From Telmatactis stephensoni (taxonomy: Eukaryota > Cnidaria > Anthozoa > Actiniaria > Isophelliidae): a stretch of 64,000 bases of DNA. A program made the translations under genes and the position numbers. The notes under the pieces are model-generated. The model saw only the letters and a list, made by a program, of their open reading frames with translations. It was not told the origin of the DNA and ran no database searches. The DNA is taken from assembly GCA_029948255.1 (NCBI GenBank), contig JALIZF010001464.1, forward strand, positions 62,001-126,000. Direction: 5' to 3'. Below, piece after piece: positions 40,228 through 52,600 of the stretch (its first letter is position 1; the number at the start of each line of letters is the position of its first letter).

Positions 40228-40475
40228 CAAGGATGGCACAGTTGGTTAGTGCGCGGCCTTTGGTGCGAGAGGTCCCTAGTTCGATCTCCAGTGACCTCAC
40301 ATCCTTGTTTCAACTTCTTTCCTTTCTGTGTAGCTTTCATTAGCTTTAAATACCCTTAAAACGGAGCACTGTTGGAGAGAGGGGAGTAAAATGAGCGCAC
40401 CGTCAACCTCAAGTTTATCAGTTACAACTCTGTCACGAGTTATCGACGTAAAATATGGTCGTTTACTTTACTTTT
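40228..40475 (+). repeat. tRNA-derived SINE, copy a
   Basis: AAGGATGGCACAGTTGGTTAGTGCGCGGCC contains an A box and AGTTCGATCTCC a B box. A conserved body follows (CTTCTTTCCTTTC, TAGCTTTAAATACCCTTAAA, GGAGCACTG), with a distal segment CTGTCACGAGTTATC. Copies b, c and d are within SON. Confidence 0.8.
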
Positions 40476-41088
40476 ACTGTTTATGTATACAGCCTTTTAT
40501 TATACATTAATTTTGTGATGTAAATTTACCAAATGAGGTATCATTTGAGGGCCAATGTGGGACGGTAATACCCTCTAGAAAGTTTGTGTATTCAGCCCAG
40601 TATGATGTAAAGGCTTCAAACAAGTTTTGTTGTAATCACGTTTGTAAAATGATTTTTATCTATGAAGATAAGTCCAGTGTGGAGAGAAGATTCTTTATAC
40701 ATTTATGTGACCATGTACATTTGTGTCATCATTATGTCGAAGCAGAGGAAAGCATTCTCCTTTACCACATCCATGTTTGAACGGTATCAGAAATACTATT
40801 GCATGAGGACTATCAATCATCGGTATTGCTGAGCATGCTCAATAAAGCTGAGTAGTCTCAAAACGACAAAATTTCTTCCCCGGATACGAACTTTTTCTTG
40901 ATTTCTTAGGCATAAAAATAAAACATTTCAAATGACACAAAATGTATTCTGTAACTCTAAACAGTCTATAGCCATATTTAAACTGTTTATTTTCCTCCAG
41001 GTTTGCCAGTACAAATACCTTAATGTACCCTATAGAATGCTAATAAGTTATTATTATGTTACATAATTCTTCCTAGAAAAGGCAAAGA

Positions 41089-41167
41089 TAGACTGATTCC
41101 ATAAGTCGGTCCCAGTTTGCTCTCTGATGAGGGAGCGAACTGGGACCAACTTATGGAATCAGTCTAA
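41089..41167. mobile_element. 79-bp palindrome
   Basis: AGACTGATTCCATAAGTCGGTCCCAGTT pairs with AACTGGGACCAACTTATGGAATCAGTCT around a loop of about 18 bp. It could be a hairpin MITE or a hairpin RNA precursor. Confidence 0.7.
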
Positions 41168-41465
41168 GGCAAAGGAAAATACCTTGTAATATCTCCTTGA
41201 AGACAAAATTGAACAGATTAATGTAAGAACACAGCAGAAGATTAAGAAGAACACACAAGGTATTCCTTACTTAATAATAAATATACTACTAATAACACCT
41301 GTTCTGAGAACTGAGATACTCATAATGATATAAGCTATAGAATGTATTATAAAATACTCGAGATATAACGCCCTTGCTGATTGTTTATATCAGAGAACAG
41401 AGACATGGCTTGCTCAAAAAATGTCGAAAATATTTTATAAAAGCAATATAAAACGATTGCTTATG

Positions 41466-41606
41466 TCCCTGTTCTGTGATATAAACACTCTGGAAGATGT
41501 AGAGCACTTGAAAAGCAAGAGAAACACTTGGCTATGCCTCGTGTTCCTAAGCTTGCTTTTCTCTTGCTCTACATCTTCCATCGCGTTTATATCACAGTAC
41601 AGAGAC
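41466..41606. mobile_element. 141-bp hairpin element
   Basis: CTGTGATATAAACACTCTGGAAGATGTAGAGC is mirrored by GCTCTACATCTTCCATCGCGTTTATATCACAG, with a further inner pairing of AAAGCAAGAGAAA. Confidence 0.75.
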
Positions 41607-41791
41607 ATGCGCACACGTTTTATATTCCATAAATATAACTTGGCTAGAGTTCCTGAAAGCCAATTGGAGTAATCCAGAATTAACTCTTAAGAAAGACATT
41701 CATTTTAATTGTGGATTGGTGCTAACTGGGTTTTTAAAGACTGGCACTAAAATGTAATATATATAGTGTTTCTTGACAGCCTTTTATGTGT

Positions 41792-43159
41792 TTATGAGCC
41801 TTTTTCTCCTTTAGATCCCCAAGCAGTTATGAGTTTATTTGAATAATATACACTAATTGCATGAAGTTGGATGACAAATGCAACAACAGCCATTTTTATC
41901 GGCATGATCCTCCAATTCTCTGTAGCCGGCACTATTCCTTTCGACATGTTAGATATCACTTCAACTATAATAAAGCTTGAGCCGTACATTAATGGGCCTA
42001 TACCACCTATGATGGTACCAAATACAAACAGGTACATTTGTGTGCATTTGTTTTTCGGAAGTGCTGATAGGCCAATGAGTGCTGGAATGACGCTAACAAC
42101 CCATGCCATTATCCAGGGATCTGGTGCCATTTTGACTGACCTAAGAGACAAAAAATACATCAGAAAATGAAGACTAAAGCAAAGGTTATTTATAAAATAG
42201 GTAATACGGAAGAAGTGCATGTGAAACTGGAAGAAGAGAGATATCATGGAACACTGCACACTATATTATAAATGATTTATTCAGTACACCTTCATCCTAG
42301 TTATAATACACCCACGACTTGCTGATTGGACATAACACACCATGATTCGCTGATCAGAATAGGAATATCTAGTATATAAATTTCTTGGAAAATGACATCA
42401 TCTCACTTTAATAAGGATTTATCCAGCTCATTAATTTATGGGAAAAATTATGGGAGTATGCGAGCACCTACAAACTTGCCTGTAAAATAAGATATTGAAA
42501 AAGCTTGAACTTTGGCAAACACCCATAAACTTAATTGGGTAAGTTAACGAGCCCACTAAGCTATGGGGTCTCAAGTTATCACTGGTCTAGATGTAAAATT
42601 AGATGGCTTTGGAGTCTGAATGGTCTGTAGTTTGTGATATACCTAGGTTTTGTGACCTTGGTTTTAGGGTGTATGATACTTGACCTTACAACCCCAGGGC
42701 TTGCTTGCTCAAAAAATGATTACATTTCATTCAGCCCTATAAATGAATAGTTTTCTTTATAAAGCGTTTAATTCTCGGATAAGCAGACCAAAAATCGTCT
42801 TTCGAGCACGCAGGCACCGTCTTTGCTAAACTAATTAAAGCTTATGAAATACTACAAGCAAATATCACCTAGAACTTGTTGTAATGACAATAAAACATTA
42901 GTAATTTATTGTTCAGATACATAACGGATATTAACGTTAAGGGGCGTGAAATATCAAAGATTAAAAGCAGCATCTACCTCGAGAAAGAAAGTCCAATCCA
43001 CACAATGACGCACGCCGCAATAAACAGGTGAATCCAGACACAAACTTTAACTTTAATCTTCTGTCTGACGCTCTCTTTATAATGGGAAGCAACTCGTTCG
43101 CGGTGAGAATAATCTGACCCGTCTGTCCCCGCCGCTCTTGGCCCTCCTCTTGAAGACAT
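41792..43159 (-). CDS. JAGN1: protein jagunal homologue, 2 exons, 176 aa
   Basis: Exon 1 is 43159-42978 and exon 2 is 42140-41792; the split AG/G arginine codon joins them and the total is 531 nt. JAGN1 is an ER membrane protein needed for ER organisation and the early secretory pathway. The start [16 protein letters not shown] is nearly the same as the N-terminus of the family, followed by HRERVASHY, which decides this ATG over one 38 codons upstream. Four hydrophobic segments are visible, and the end [24 protein letters not shown] matches the family's C-terminus in shape, with a lysine-bearing tail. Human JAGN1 is 183 aa. It is head to head with SON. Confidence 0.93.
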
Positions 43160-43626
43160 GTTTGTAGAATTGGGGAAAATTCTCTCCCAAAAACACCAGT
43201 AAAAATTTCGGTCTTGAAAATAAAATAAGAAATTTTCGTCAGCGTTACTATTGATCAGCGGCATTTCTAACACAGGAAACCCGTAGAATATATTTTTTCA
43301 ATGGCTAGAAATTCTGTTTTTATCTTGTTACTAACATGTCGCATTTCTTTTGTATAAATGCAATTTTGAAGCATCTCTCTGCTACAAGAAGGATAACCTG
43401 GAAGTGTTCATAGGAATATCGAAATCGAAATGATTTATTTTTAGTTTATTGACCAGCGGTGTGCTGAGCATGCGCAGACGGACGCAGAAAGAAGGCATGC
43501 TCTCTTGAAAAGGAAAAGGGAGCAAAAGTCCTCAAGAAAAAGTCTTTTTTAGGAACTTTTCTTCAAAATGTGACTTGCAATCTCAAGTAGGAGATTGAAG
43601 GTGGGATTAGGACGTTTGGTTTAGCA
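43160..43626. promoter_or_regulatory. shared JAGN1/SON divergent promoter interval
   Basis: Only 467 bp separate the two start codons, which read outward. It must carry both 5' UTRs and the promoters. A GAGCATGCGCAGACGGACGC stretch at about 43467 contains a TGCGCA motif like an NRF1 half-site (an inference). No TATA box is obvious. No transposon-like sequence was seen here, unlike the other intergenic gaps. Confidence 0.5.
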
Positions 43627-46600
43627 ATGGCATCTGTTGCAAACGAGGAAAACCCAGATAAAGATGTTAGAAGATCTGAAAACGACGAGTCATCCTCGTC
43701 GCAGAAACGTTCAAAACACCCCAAGAAACATAAACACAAGCATTCTAAAAAGCACAAGCATAAGCATAAAAAGCGTAAACACAAGAGAAAGTCTTCTTCG
43801 CGTTCAAGGTCTAGGTCAAGCAGTCGTTCTCGTTCAAGATCCATGTCAGATGACGATTCCAAATTTGAAGCGTCATTGATAGTGAACTCTGAGGATTTTA
43901 CGTCTTTCAAGCTGACAAAGTCAGTTTCTAGATCTAGAAGTCCAAGCCCGTCTAGAAAGACTGTGCAAGATCTGAGTGATAACACTATGACGTCTAATTC
44001 AAACAGCAAGCCGAAATCACCTGTATTTTACTCTGAGACTGTTTTAGATAAACCAAGAAAAAGATCAAGAAGCAAATCGAAGTCCCCTCCTTTTTACACC
44101 CAAGAAGATTTAGAAAGCAGAGAGAGAATTCTATCTGGAGGGAATTCGGAAACATCACCTTATTCTGCAACCAATTTAGAAGAAAAGACTCAAGGACTCT
44201 TTGAAAACAAGTTTAAATCAACATTTTGTCCTCCAGATGACTCCAAGAAAGAAACCGAATTAGAACCAAGACATGGTATCAACGCTGTGCCACTTGACCC
44301 TACAATTCTTGAAAATAATGTTAATTTAAATTCTCAGTCGACTATAGAAAGTACACTAGAATCAACAACAGAAACCGAAGAATTAGAAAATAAACAAACT
44401 AGTTTTGACTCTCCAAAGGCCAACGATAGTAAAACCAGGTCCAAATCTTCATCAAGGTCTGTTTCACCAAAGCCACGCAAAGGTAAACGAAGTCATTCTA
44501 AATCAAGAAGTAAAAGTCCAAGATCAAAACGTGAGAAGAAATCTCGCTCAAGATCTTCTTCCTATGATGAGAAGAAGTTACATAAAAGGTCAAAGTCTAG
44601 GAGTTCGTCTTCTAGAAGTCGCAGCAGGTCTCCAAGGAAAAGTTCAAAGTCATATAGAAATAGGAGTAAAGATCACAGAAGAAGTAGAAGCCCTGTACAG
44701 AGAGGGAGGTCTAGGCGATCTCCCTTGCAGAGAAGGGGATATAGAAATTCATCATATGATAGAAAAAGCTCTAGAAATAATAGGAGTTATAGACAATCTC
44801 CTTCACCAAAGCGAATGAGTTATTCAAAAAGATCAAGGTCAAGGACTCCTCAAAGAAGGTTGGTTATGTAGTGGCTTAGTTTAATTCCCAGTGACTTCAC
44901 ATCCTTGTTTCAACTTCTTTCCTTTCCACGTAGCTTTAATTAGCTTTAAATACCTGTAAAAAGGAGCACTGATGGATAGAGGGGGTAGAGGGCGCACCTT
45001 TGAAAGCTTAAGCATGAGCATCTGGCTTGGGAGAATTGGGCAACCACTCCCCACTTTTCGAAGTAAAATAAATTAACCTTTACCTTTTTTACCCTCTCTT
45101 GAACTGGGACTCAAACATAGACCAGTGGTAAATGGCCTCCTCATGCATCCTACATTTAAATTACATGCACATACTTAAGACAAGTAAGGTACCTCTGAGT
45201 AGTAATATATTTGTTTAAAGTATGTGTTCATGTTCTTTAGATATCGTGGAAGGAGTAGTAGATCTATTTCACCTAGACGAGGGAGGTCAAGGTCTCCAAG
45301 AAACAAAAGATACAGCCGCAGAAGCCATTCAAAGTCCCGTCACAGAAGGAGTAGATCACGATCGCACTCAAGAAGACGAAGAACTAAAAGTAGGAGTCGC
45401 TCTAGATCAAAATCCAGGGATCGTTCTAGAAGATCAAGATCTAAATCAGCTGATACAAGTTGTGATAAGAAAAGTAATACAACTACAGTAGAAAAAAGTA
45501 GCTCATTAAACCAAGCAACAGCAAATGATTTAGTAGGCAAAGCTCCAACAGTCACTGATCCATCAAATAAACGATCCCTTGCTGAGCTTACTGAGTTTTG
45601 TAAAAAGTTAACGGAAGCAAGAGGGATTCCAGAAACTGATGGGAGTCAAGCAAATGATGAGAAAAATGAAGATGAGGAAGCTAATACCCCTACAGCAATA
45701 TCACATCCATTTCTTGTGGCACCTAAGAAAGATATTACAATCCCCCAAGTTATATTCCCAGTAAGTTTGAATTATTTTTGTACTTTTTCATGGAACATTT
45801 CATTTTATGTTGTTATCACAAATTATTAAGCAATTATAAGAAAACTGAAAACAAATGCACCAGAGTTGAAATAAATGTGGGGATTTAGGGAATTTAGGTA
45901 TTTAAGTGGATAAGGTCTCAAAAAATAGGGTTAGGATGCAAAAATCAAATCAAAAATCAATTTTTTTTGTTTATCCTCAGATTTCAGAGTAGCATTACTG
46001 CTAATATCTCCGAGACTCATTCATGCTTGCTACCACTACATTCGATATACTCTACATACAACACTCAACTCACACGTTGATTTTCGCTGAGGGAGGAAAA
46101 AATGGAGAAGCCAGAGAAAAAACCCTCGAGGCATGGTAGAGAACAACACATCAAACAAACTCAGTTCACCTATGATCCAGGCGCTCTAACTGGGACTCAA
46201 ACCTGGACCACAGTGGTGAAAGACCGGTGTTCTAACCACTGGTCATTAGCCTATTTAAAATGGGGTCATGGCCACCATGCCTTGATTTTTTTACTTTGCC
46301 TAAATTTCATTAAACCACATCAATCATCTTTTTTCACTGTACAGGTGAAACCAATTCTTCCACCTGTGAATATGGTGGACTCTAGTAAACCCCTCACAGA
46401 ACAGTTTCCAGTGTCTTGTGGCACACAGCATCATGAAAAGGAAAGTGAAGTTTCTACCAGTGAAGTTATACCTGACATTGATGGTTCTGCTGCCGCTGTT
46501 GCGCAACTAGTGTTTCAAAAACCACAAATACAAGAGGTATTATTTCATCTAATAATATATTATTTCATCTAATAATATATCTCAATGCCGTTTCTCAAAA

Positions 46601-49600
46601 TAGAGCTGGTATTGTATGACTGGGAAAATGGTACAGTTTTCTGTCTAGCATCATGTGATCATCAATTGAACACTGTGTTTTCTCTGTGGGCACAAGTTTG
46701 GTAGTCTGAAGACACTGAACATTGTTGAATAATTTGATATTGACAAAATTGGTGTTGGTGATATGTACAGTGAATATAAAGAGGTTATTACATGAAAAGT
46801 TGTGTGATACGGATGGTGTATTTTTACGAATCATTTTAGTATTTTGACGAGCCCATAAGGTGAGTCAAATACAAAATGATGAGTAAAAATGCATACCCAT
46901 ATTACAGAACTTTTCGTGTAATAAATTGTTTATTTTATGACCAACTTCAAGGAAAACAAAATAAACCTTACCTTTGCGTGTGCTCAACCATTTAATACAG
47001 CTTTCAAAACTGTGTAATACGCTAGCATATTTGCACTCGGTTTAGTCTTTATTTGCACTGAAAAGCATGCAGTCGTATCATAACACTGTGTTATTGATGA
47101 AAATTATGGTTTTTGACATATTCTTAATGAGAGTGATAGGTAATGATAATATTGGTCATAATGATAGCAACGACGATGATGATGACGATGATGATGATGA
47201 TGATGATAATGAATATTCTGCATAAGATTGCAGTTCACATTATGATGCTAATGGTTATTGTTAACTTTTATTTTTGTGCTGTGAACATAATATTCCTTCT
47301 AATGAGTTCATAGTCTTATGGTATCCTTGAATATCTATATTAAATTACATTCTTTTTTTGTTTTCTGTAGAAATTAGACATAAGCAGTTTGGTTGTCAAG
47401 CGACTAGATGCTCAAAGAAGACTCCAGAATGACCCTAATGATATTGATGCTATGCTTGCTCTACAAGAAATAGAGATGAAGCTCAACAATTGGTGTCAGT
47501 CTAATGTCAAACCAGGGCAATATACAGGACAGTTAGCTAAGCAGATGATGCCTAAAGATAAGATCAATGCTGGATACCAAGCTTGGGCCAGAAAGGTACA
47601 TATTACATGAAAAATAATGTATAATACCCAACTCACTGATAATTCACTAAACTGATGATTTTCTAACCCTGTAAGGTCAACTTAGGATTGTCGAAAGAGT
47701 TTTAGTAGCAAGAGATTGAACTTTAGTAGATGACAATATCCTATGACATAATTAAGCTTTTGTTTTAAATCAGCCTTTTTTAATTTGCTTTTCCTGGCAA
47801 CTTTCAGCCAGTGAAAACTTAAAAGTAGCCAACGACATCACTAGTTGACATGGCATATTAATCACTGACTCTTTGATGTCCACTTAAAGAGGTTAATTAC
47901 ACTGTATTTAAAATCGAGAGTAAGGATGGCACAGTTGGTTAGTATGCGGCCTTCAGTGCAAGAGGTCCAGAGTTCGATATATCCTTGGATCTCACAACTT
48001 CTTTCCTTTCAGTGTAGCTTTAAGTGGCTTTTAAATACCCTTAAAATGGAGCACTGATGGAGAGAGGGGAGTAAAATGAGCACACCATCGACCTCAAGTT
48101 TATCAGCTACTATTACTTAATTTTAGGAGCAAGGATGGCACAGTTGGTTAGTGCGCGGCCTTCGGTGCGAGAGGTCCCTAGTTCGATCCCCAGTGACCTC
48201 ACATCCTTGTTTCGACTTCTTTCCTTTCCCTGTAGCTTTAATTAGCTTTAAATACCCTTAAAATGGAGCACTGATGGAAAGAGGGGGGTAGAATGAGTGC
48301 ACCGTCGGCTTCCTGGGAGACTAGCTTATAGCATTGCTTGTAGCTAAAGGAACTTTCGGCGTTAAATACAGAGCTTTACCTTTTTTTTTCTGTCACGAGT
48401 TATCAACATAAAATATGGTCACTTTACTTAATTACATTACTTCACTTTACTTTACTTTCTACTTTGTTTTGTGTAGGACATGTTCCAAAATCTCATCCCT
48501 GTATCTGGAGGGATTGGTATGAAATTACTTCAAAAGATGGGCTGGGAACCTGGTCAAGTTCTGGGAAAAAGAGGAGAGGGTATTGTAGAACCTCTTGCTC
48601 TCTCGGTCAAGGTTGACAGAAAGGGCCTGAGTTCTGGTACTGAAAAACCAGCCGGCAAAAAGGGCGCTGGCAAAGCACCAATAATGGATTTACAGGGTAT
48701 GTGTAGGATAGGTATTTATGTATGGAGATTTATTCTGTATAGCAGTTACTAACTTTTTAATTATACTTTCATGCTCAAATGGGTAGTGTTGAAGATTTTT
48801 AATCCAGATCTGCACTCCAAGCTACTGTACAACTGAGTTTAATAGCAACTTGCATTATTTCTACTTTAGGAGACTAGCAAGTGAACTAGCATCAGTGTAT
48901 AAAATACAACAAGGGATGATTGGAAACTTGTACTACCATAAAAATGGAGATACATATAAGCTTAATACTGATGTTTTGAGCCTTAGCTAGCCCTTCTTGG
49001 GAGTAAAAGCTTGAAAAGTCAGTATCAATGTTATCTCCTTTTTTGTGGCATTACAAGTTCCCATTCATCAGTTGTTTGATTTTTACTTTCCTTTGAACAA
49101 ACTGTGCTGTAGAAGATCAAAAATGTGGATGATAGTGCAATTTCTAGTTTTAAAAGTTGTCAAAAATGTTGTTTCCATTTTTGTTGTTCTCATGTTCAGA
49201 GTGAAATTTCAGTGAATTAAGTTATCGTTTTTATCAATAGTGGTTCTTGTTCCTGAAGGCCGCTAAACACTAACCCAGGATTAAAACCAATGGTTTTTGT
49301 AGGAATTGATCCAAAATGAGCACAAATAAAGCTTTTAGGAACTCAGCCCCAGTCACCAAAAAATGAATAGAAGTTTTCATATTTCCTAAAAAAGTGCAAA
49401 GCCTAGAAGACGATTATGTCTCAATTAACCCACTCAGAAATACAGTGTGCAAATGTTCAGGCAACACATATAAAGGAATAAATATATAGAACTTGCTTAA
49501 AGGCCATGCAAATCAAACACTCTCTTTATACATTTTCTATTACTGTACCTTTCTATTTATTTTTTACATAAATATTCACTTCTCCTTGGTGGATCGTCTG

Positions 49601-52600
49601 ATAAGTTAAGGGTTCTCTCCCTAGCATTTTGTATTTTTATCTAGATTTCAAGAATGTGAAGTTCTTTGGTCCATAAATTGTGATATGGTGTCTCTTTTCT
49701 TGTGAAATCCTTAAGGATTTGTGGTGACAAGCGTAAGAATTGTAGATGGAGGAAGACCCTTTTAGGTTTTTTCCGCCCAGATATTTAAAATCCCTACATT
49801 ACCTCCTGATGAATCAGTAAAATGGAACAAAAAATGTTCCATTTTACTGATTTTTCCTTGAAATTCCTCTTTCCAACAGAGCAGGGTTTTGGCTTTGTAT
49901 TTGACATGAATGCAACAACCCCAAGCCATTTAATTTGCATGGCCTATTGAAGCCTTCATAACAAGTTTAGCGCACAGCAGAAGATATGGTTACCATAGGA
50001 ACATAACAGGATTTTCAGGATAAACCGGTTCCAAACTGGGACTAGCAGGTATAGTAAACTGGTTGAAACTTGTTTGGACCAAGTCAAAGTTTGTTCCACA
50101 GACAAAATCACCCTCAGAGATTTTTACGAATCAAAGAGGTGGTTCTGTTACTCAGGACTCACATATGAAAAATACCATGGGACCATATCAATGAGAATGT
50201 GTTTGGCACTAATACTATTGAAAAGTTATGCATGTGACTGTGCATTGAGAGCACAGAAAGCCATAGATTTGAATCATTCAAATTACAACTTTCTCAGTGC
50301 CAATCATGTTCTCGTCGATGTGCATCTTGTATTCAAGAAAACTCTTCAAAAAGAAACACTGAACAACACCAATTTTAGTGTTGTTCTCACCAGCCTTTTT
50401 GATAGATAAGATTCTCTAAATTAAAGGTTCAAGCTTTTTTTCATTTCTTCTGGTAGATGAGGAAAGGCATTTTTCTTGTTGAAAAATAATGTTCTTTTAA
50501 TTCACCTCCCAGACAAAACCTGATTCCCTGTGATAGTTTTTGTGATATTGAGTTCTGAGCAACTGGACTAATTCCTCAAGTTACTAGTCCCTGTTTATAT
50601 GAAGGTAAGTTGTCCCTGGTAGCTGGGATAACTCTTTTGCTTTCTTTTCCTTGGCAACACTAAAACAAGAGACTTACCCAGTTACCAGAAACAATTGGCC
50701 TTCATATAAACAGGGCCTTAGTGATAATTGAGGTCCATGTACAAACAATGCAAGCTATCTCCTGATCAAATTCTGACTTCTCCTTAAGATTATTTGGATC
50801 TAAAGGAGAATCTAGATTTTGATCAGAGATCATTGTTCTGCCATTTACCTCTTAGAAAAATAGTAAAAATCAATGGCTTACATGTAGGCAACAATTGGTC
50901 ATGGGGAGGGGTCATGGGAAGGGTACTGTCTGGTATTTGAAATCTTAAAAGGAATGCATAGGTTTGGAAACCATGACCACAATTGATCAAAATGTCTTAG
51001 TCCAGACCCAGGCCTCTTTTTACCCCGCTACGCTTTGGTAAAACAGAGTCCAGAAGAACTTTCATGCGCATGCGTTACATGAACCAATCAGACACCGTAA
51101 AATTTTGGTGTGACCTGGTTACAAGGCCTTTTGACAAGTCACACGCTCCAATTTGGGTAAAAACATGTGCTTCGTACAAGTGAAGGCATACTTAACTGCT
51201 TCGATGAATTCGTTTACAAAATAAGCCCCATGTAGCTGATTTAATTCAGAAAAATTTCAACGATAGCTTTGTAACCAGGTCACACCAAAATTTTATGGTG
51301 TCTGATTGGTTCATGTAATGCATGCACATGCAAGTTCTTCTGGACTCTGTTTTACTGAAGCGGAGGGGGGTAAAAAGAGGCCTGGGTCTGGACTAAATGT
51401 CTTCTGTGTTAAGAGTATAGTGTTTGTTTGTTTTGTCCATGTATATCACAGATTTTGTCTTTGTCTGTCATTTAAGGAATCTGTCAAACATATGAGTACA
51501 TTTGTATCTTCCATTAGAAGTCTGATTGTGCAATTTTTGTCTGTGGCAAACTTTGTTTGGTTCAAATGAGATTCAGCTGTTGTGATCTTGAAGAAACAAG
51601 AGATGTGACTGCTCTTGTACACTTTGAAATTTATGACCAACTCTTCTCATTGTTTGATATCACAAGACAACATACAATAGAACAGCACAACAGAATGCAA
51701 CAACAGAACACAAATCACAATGTAACATCAAATCCATATTACAAGATTCTACTCTATTCTATACCACAGCACTCCTCCTCATGCCCTTCCAATCCCCCAT
51801 TGCTCCACTTCACATCAACTTACCCCACATCACACTATTCCAAATCACATTGCACCACCTTAACACCACATAATTTCCAGATACACCACCCCAAACCACT
51901 TCACACTCCACATCACATCACTCTAAATCACACTGTTCCAACTCACACTGCACCACCTTAACACCACACTACTCCACACAATTCCAGACACACCACTCCA
52001 CACTCCACCCCACATTGTACTGTTTCAATCCACACCACACTACTCCACACAGTAATTCCAGACAAACCACTTCACTCCACAACACATTACTTCATATCAC
52101 ACTGTTCCAACCCACACCACACCACCTCAACACCATACTACTCCACATAATTCCAGACACACCACTCCACACTCCATCCCATATCACATCATTCCACATT
52201 ACTCAAGGGCCTGATTGCTCAAAGGTGGTTAACTAACCCAAGGTTTTAAAGGTTTCAGTTTTTTGTTGGTTATCCCAACTCACAATCTGTTCGTGCTGTT
52301 CAACATAAAACAGAAACATTAGAACATTATATATGGGGCGAGATGGTGGGGCAAGATGGCAGATTGGGGGCGAGATGGTGAGGGCGAGATGATGAGGGGG
52401 CGAGGTGACTATAATTCCTTTAAGCAAGCAGACCAAGACTACTTCATGTCTCACCATAACACACCCTCTACTCATCATCACAACACTCCACACACTGCTC
52501 ATCCCAACATCACACCATTCCACCATAACACACTACTCTAAAATACTCTTAAAGTGGCAAAAAGAAAGAAAAGAAAAGAAAAGAAAACATTTTGATCCTT

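Larger units (their letters stand above)
40476..41791. other. IRAK1BP1-JAGN1 intergenic (tail-to-tail) sequence
   Basis: The two genes converge here. Apart from the hairpins at 41089 and 41466, no exon or repeat was recognised. The downstream end of JAGN1 is unmarked: no minus-strand AATAAA was found within about 50 bp of its stop. Confidence 0.4.

Noticed and set aside
43160..43273. Upstream extension of JAGN1 (38 more codons)
   Set aside because: The frame is open, but the family N-terminus [16 protein letters not shown] starts at 43159 and the extension has no similarity.
43563..44009. 148-codon minus-strand Leu/Asp-rich frame
   Set aside because: Antisense of the SON Arg-Ser/Lys-His codons.
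50074..50409. 111-codon plus-strand frame in SON intron 5
   Set aside because: No motif or splice pattern recognised and not needed for SON frame closure.
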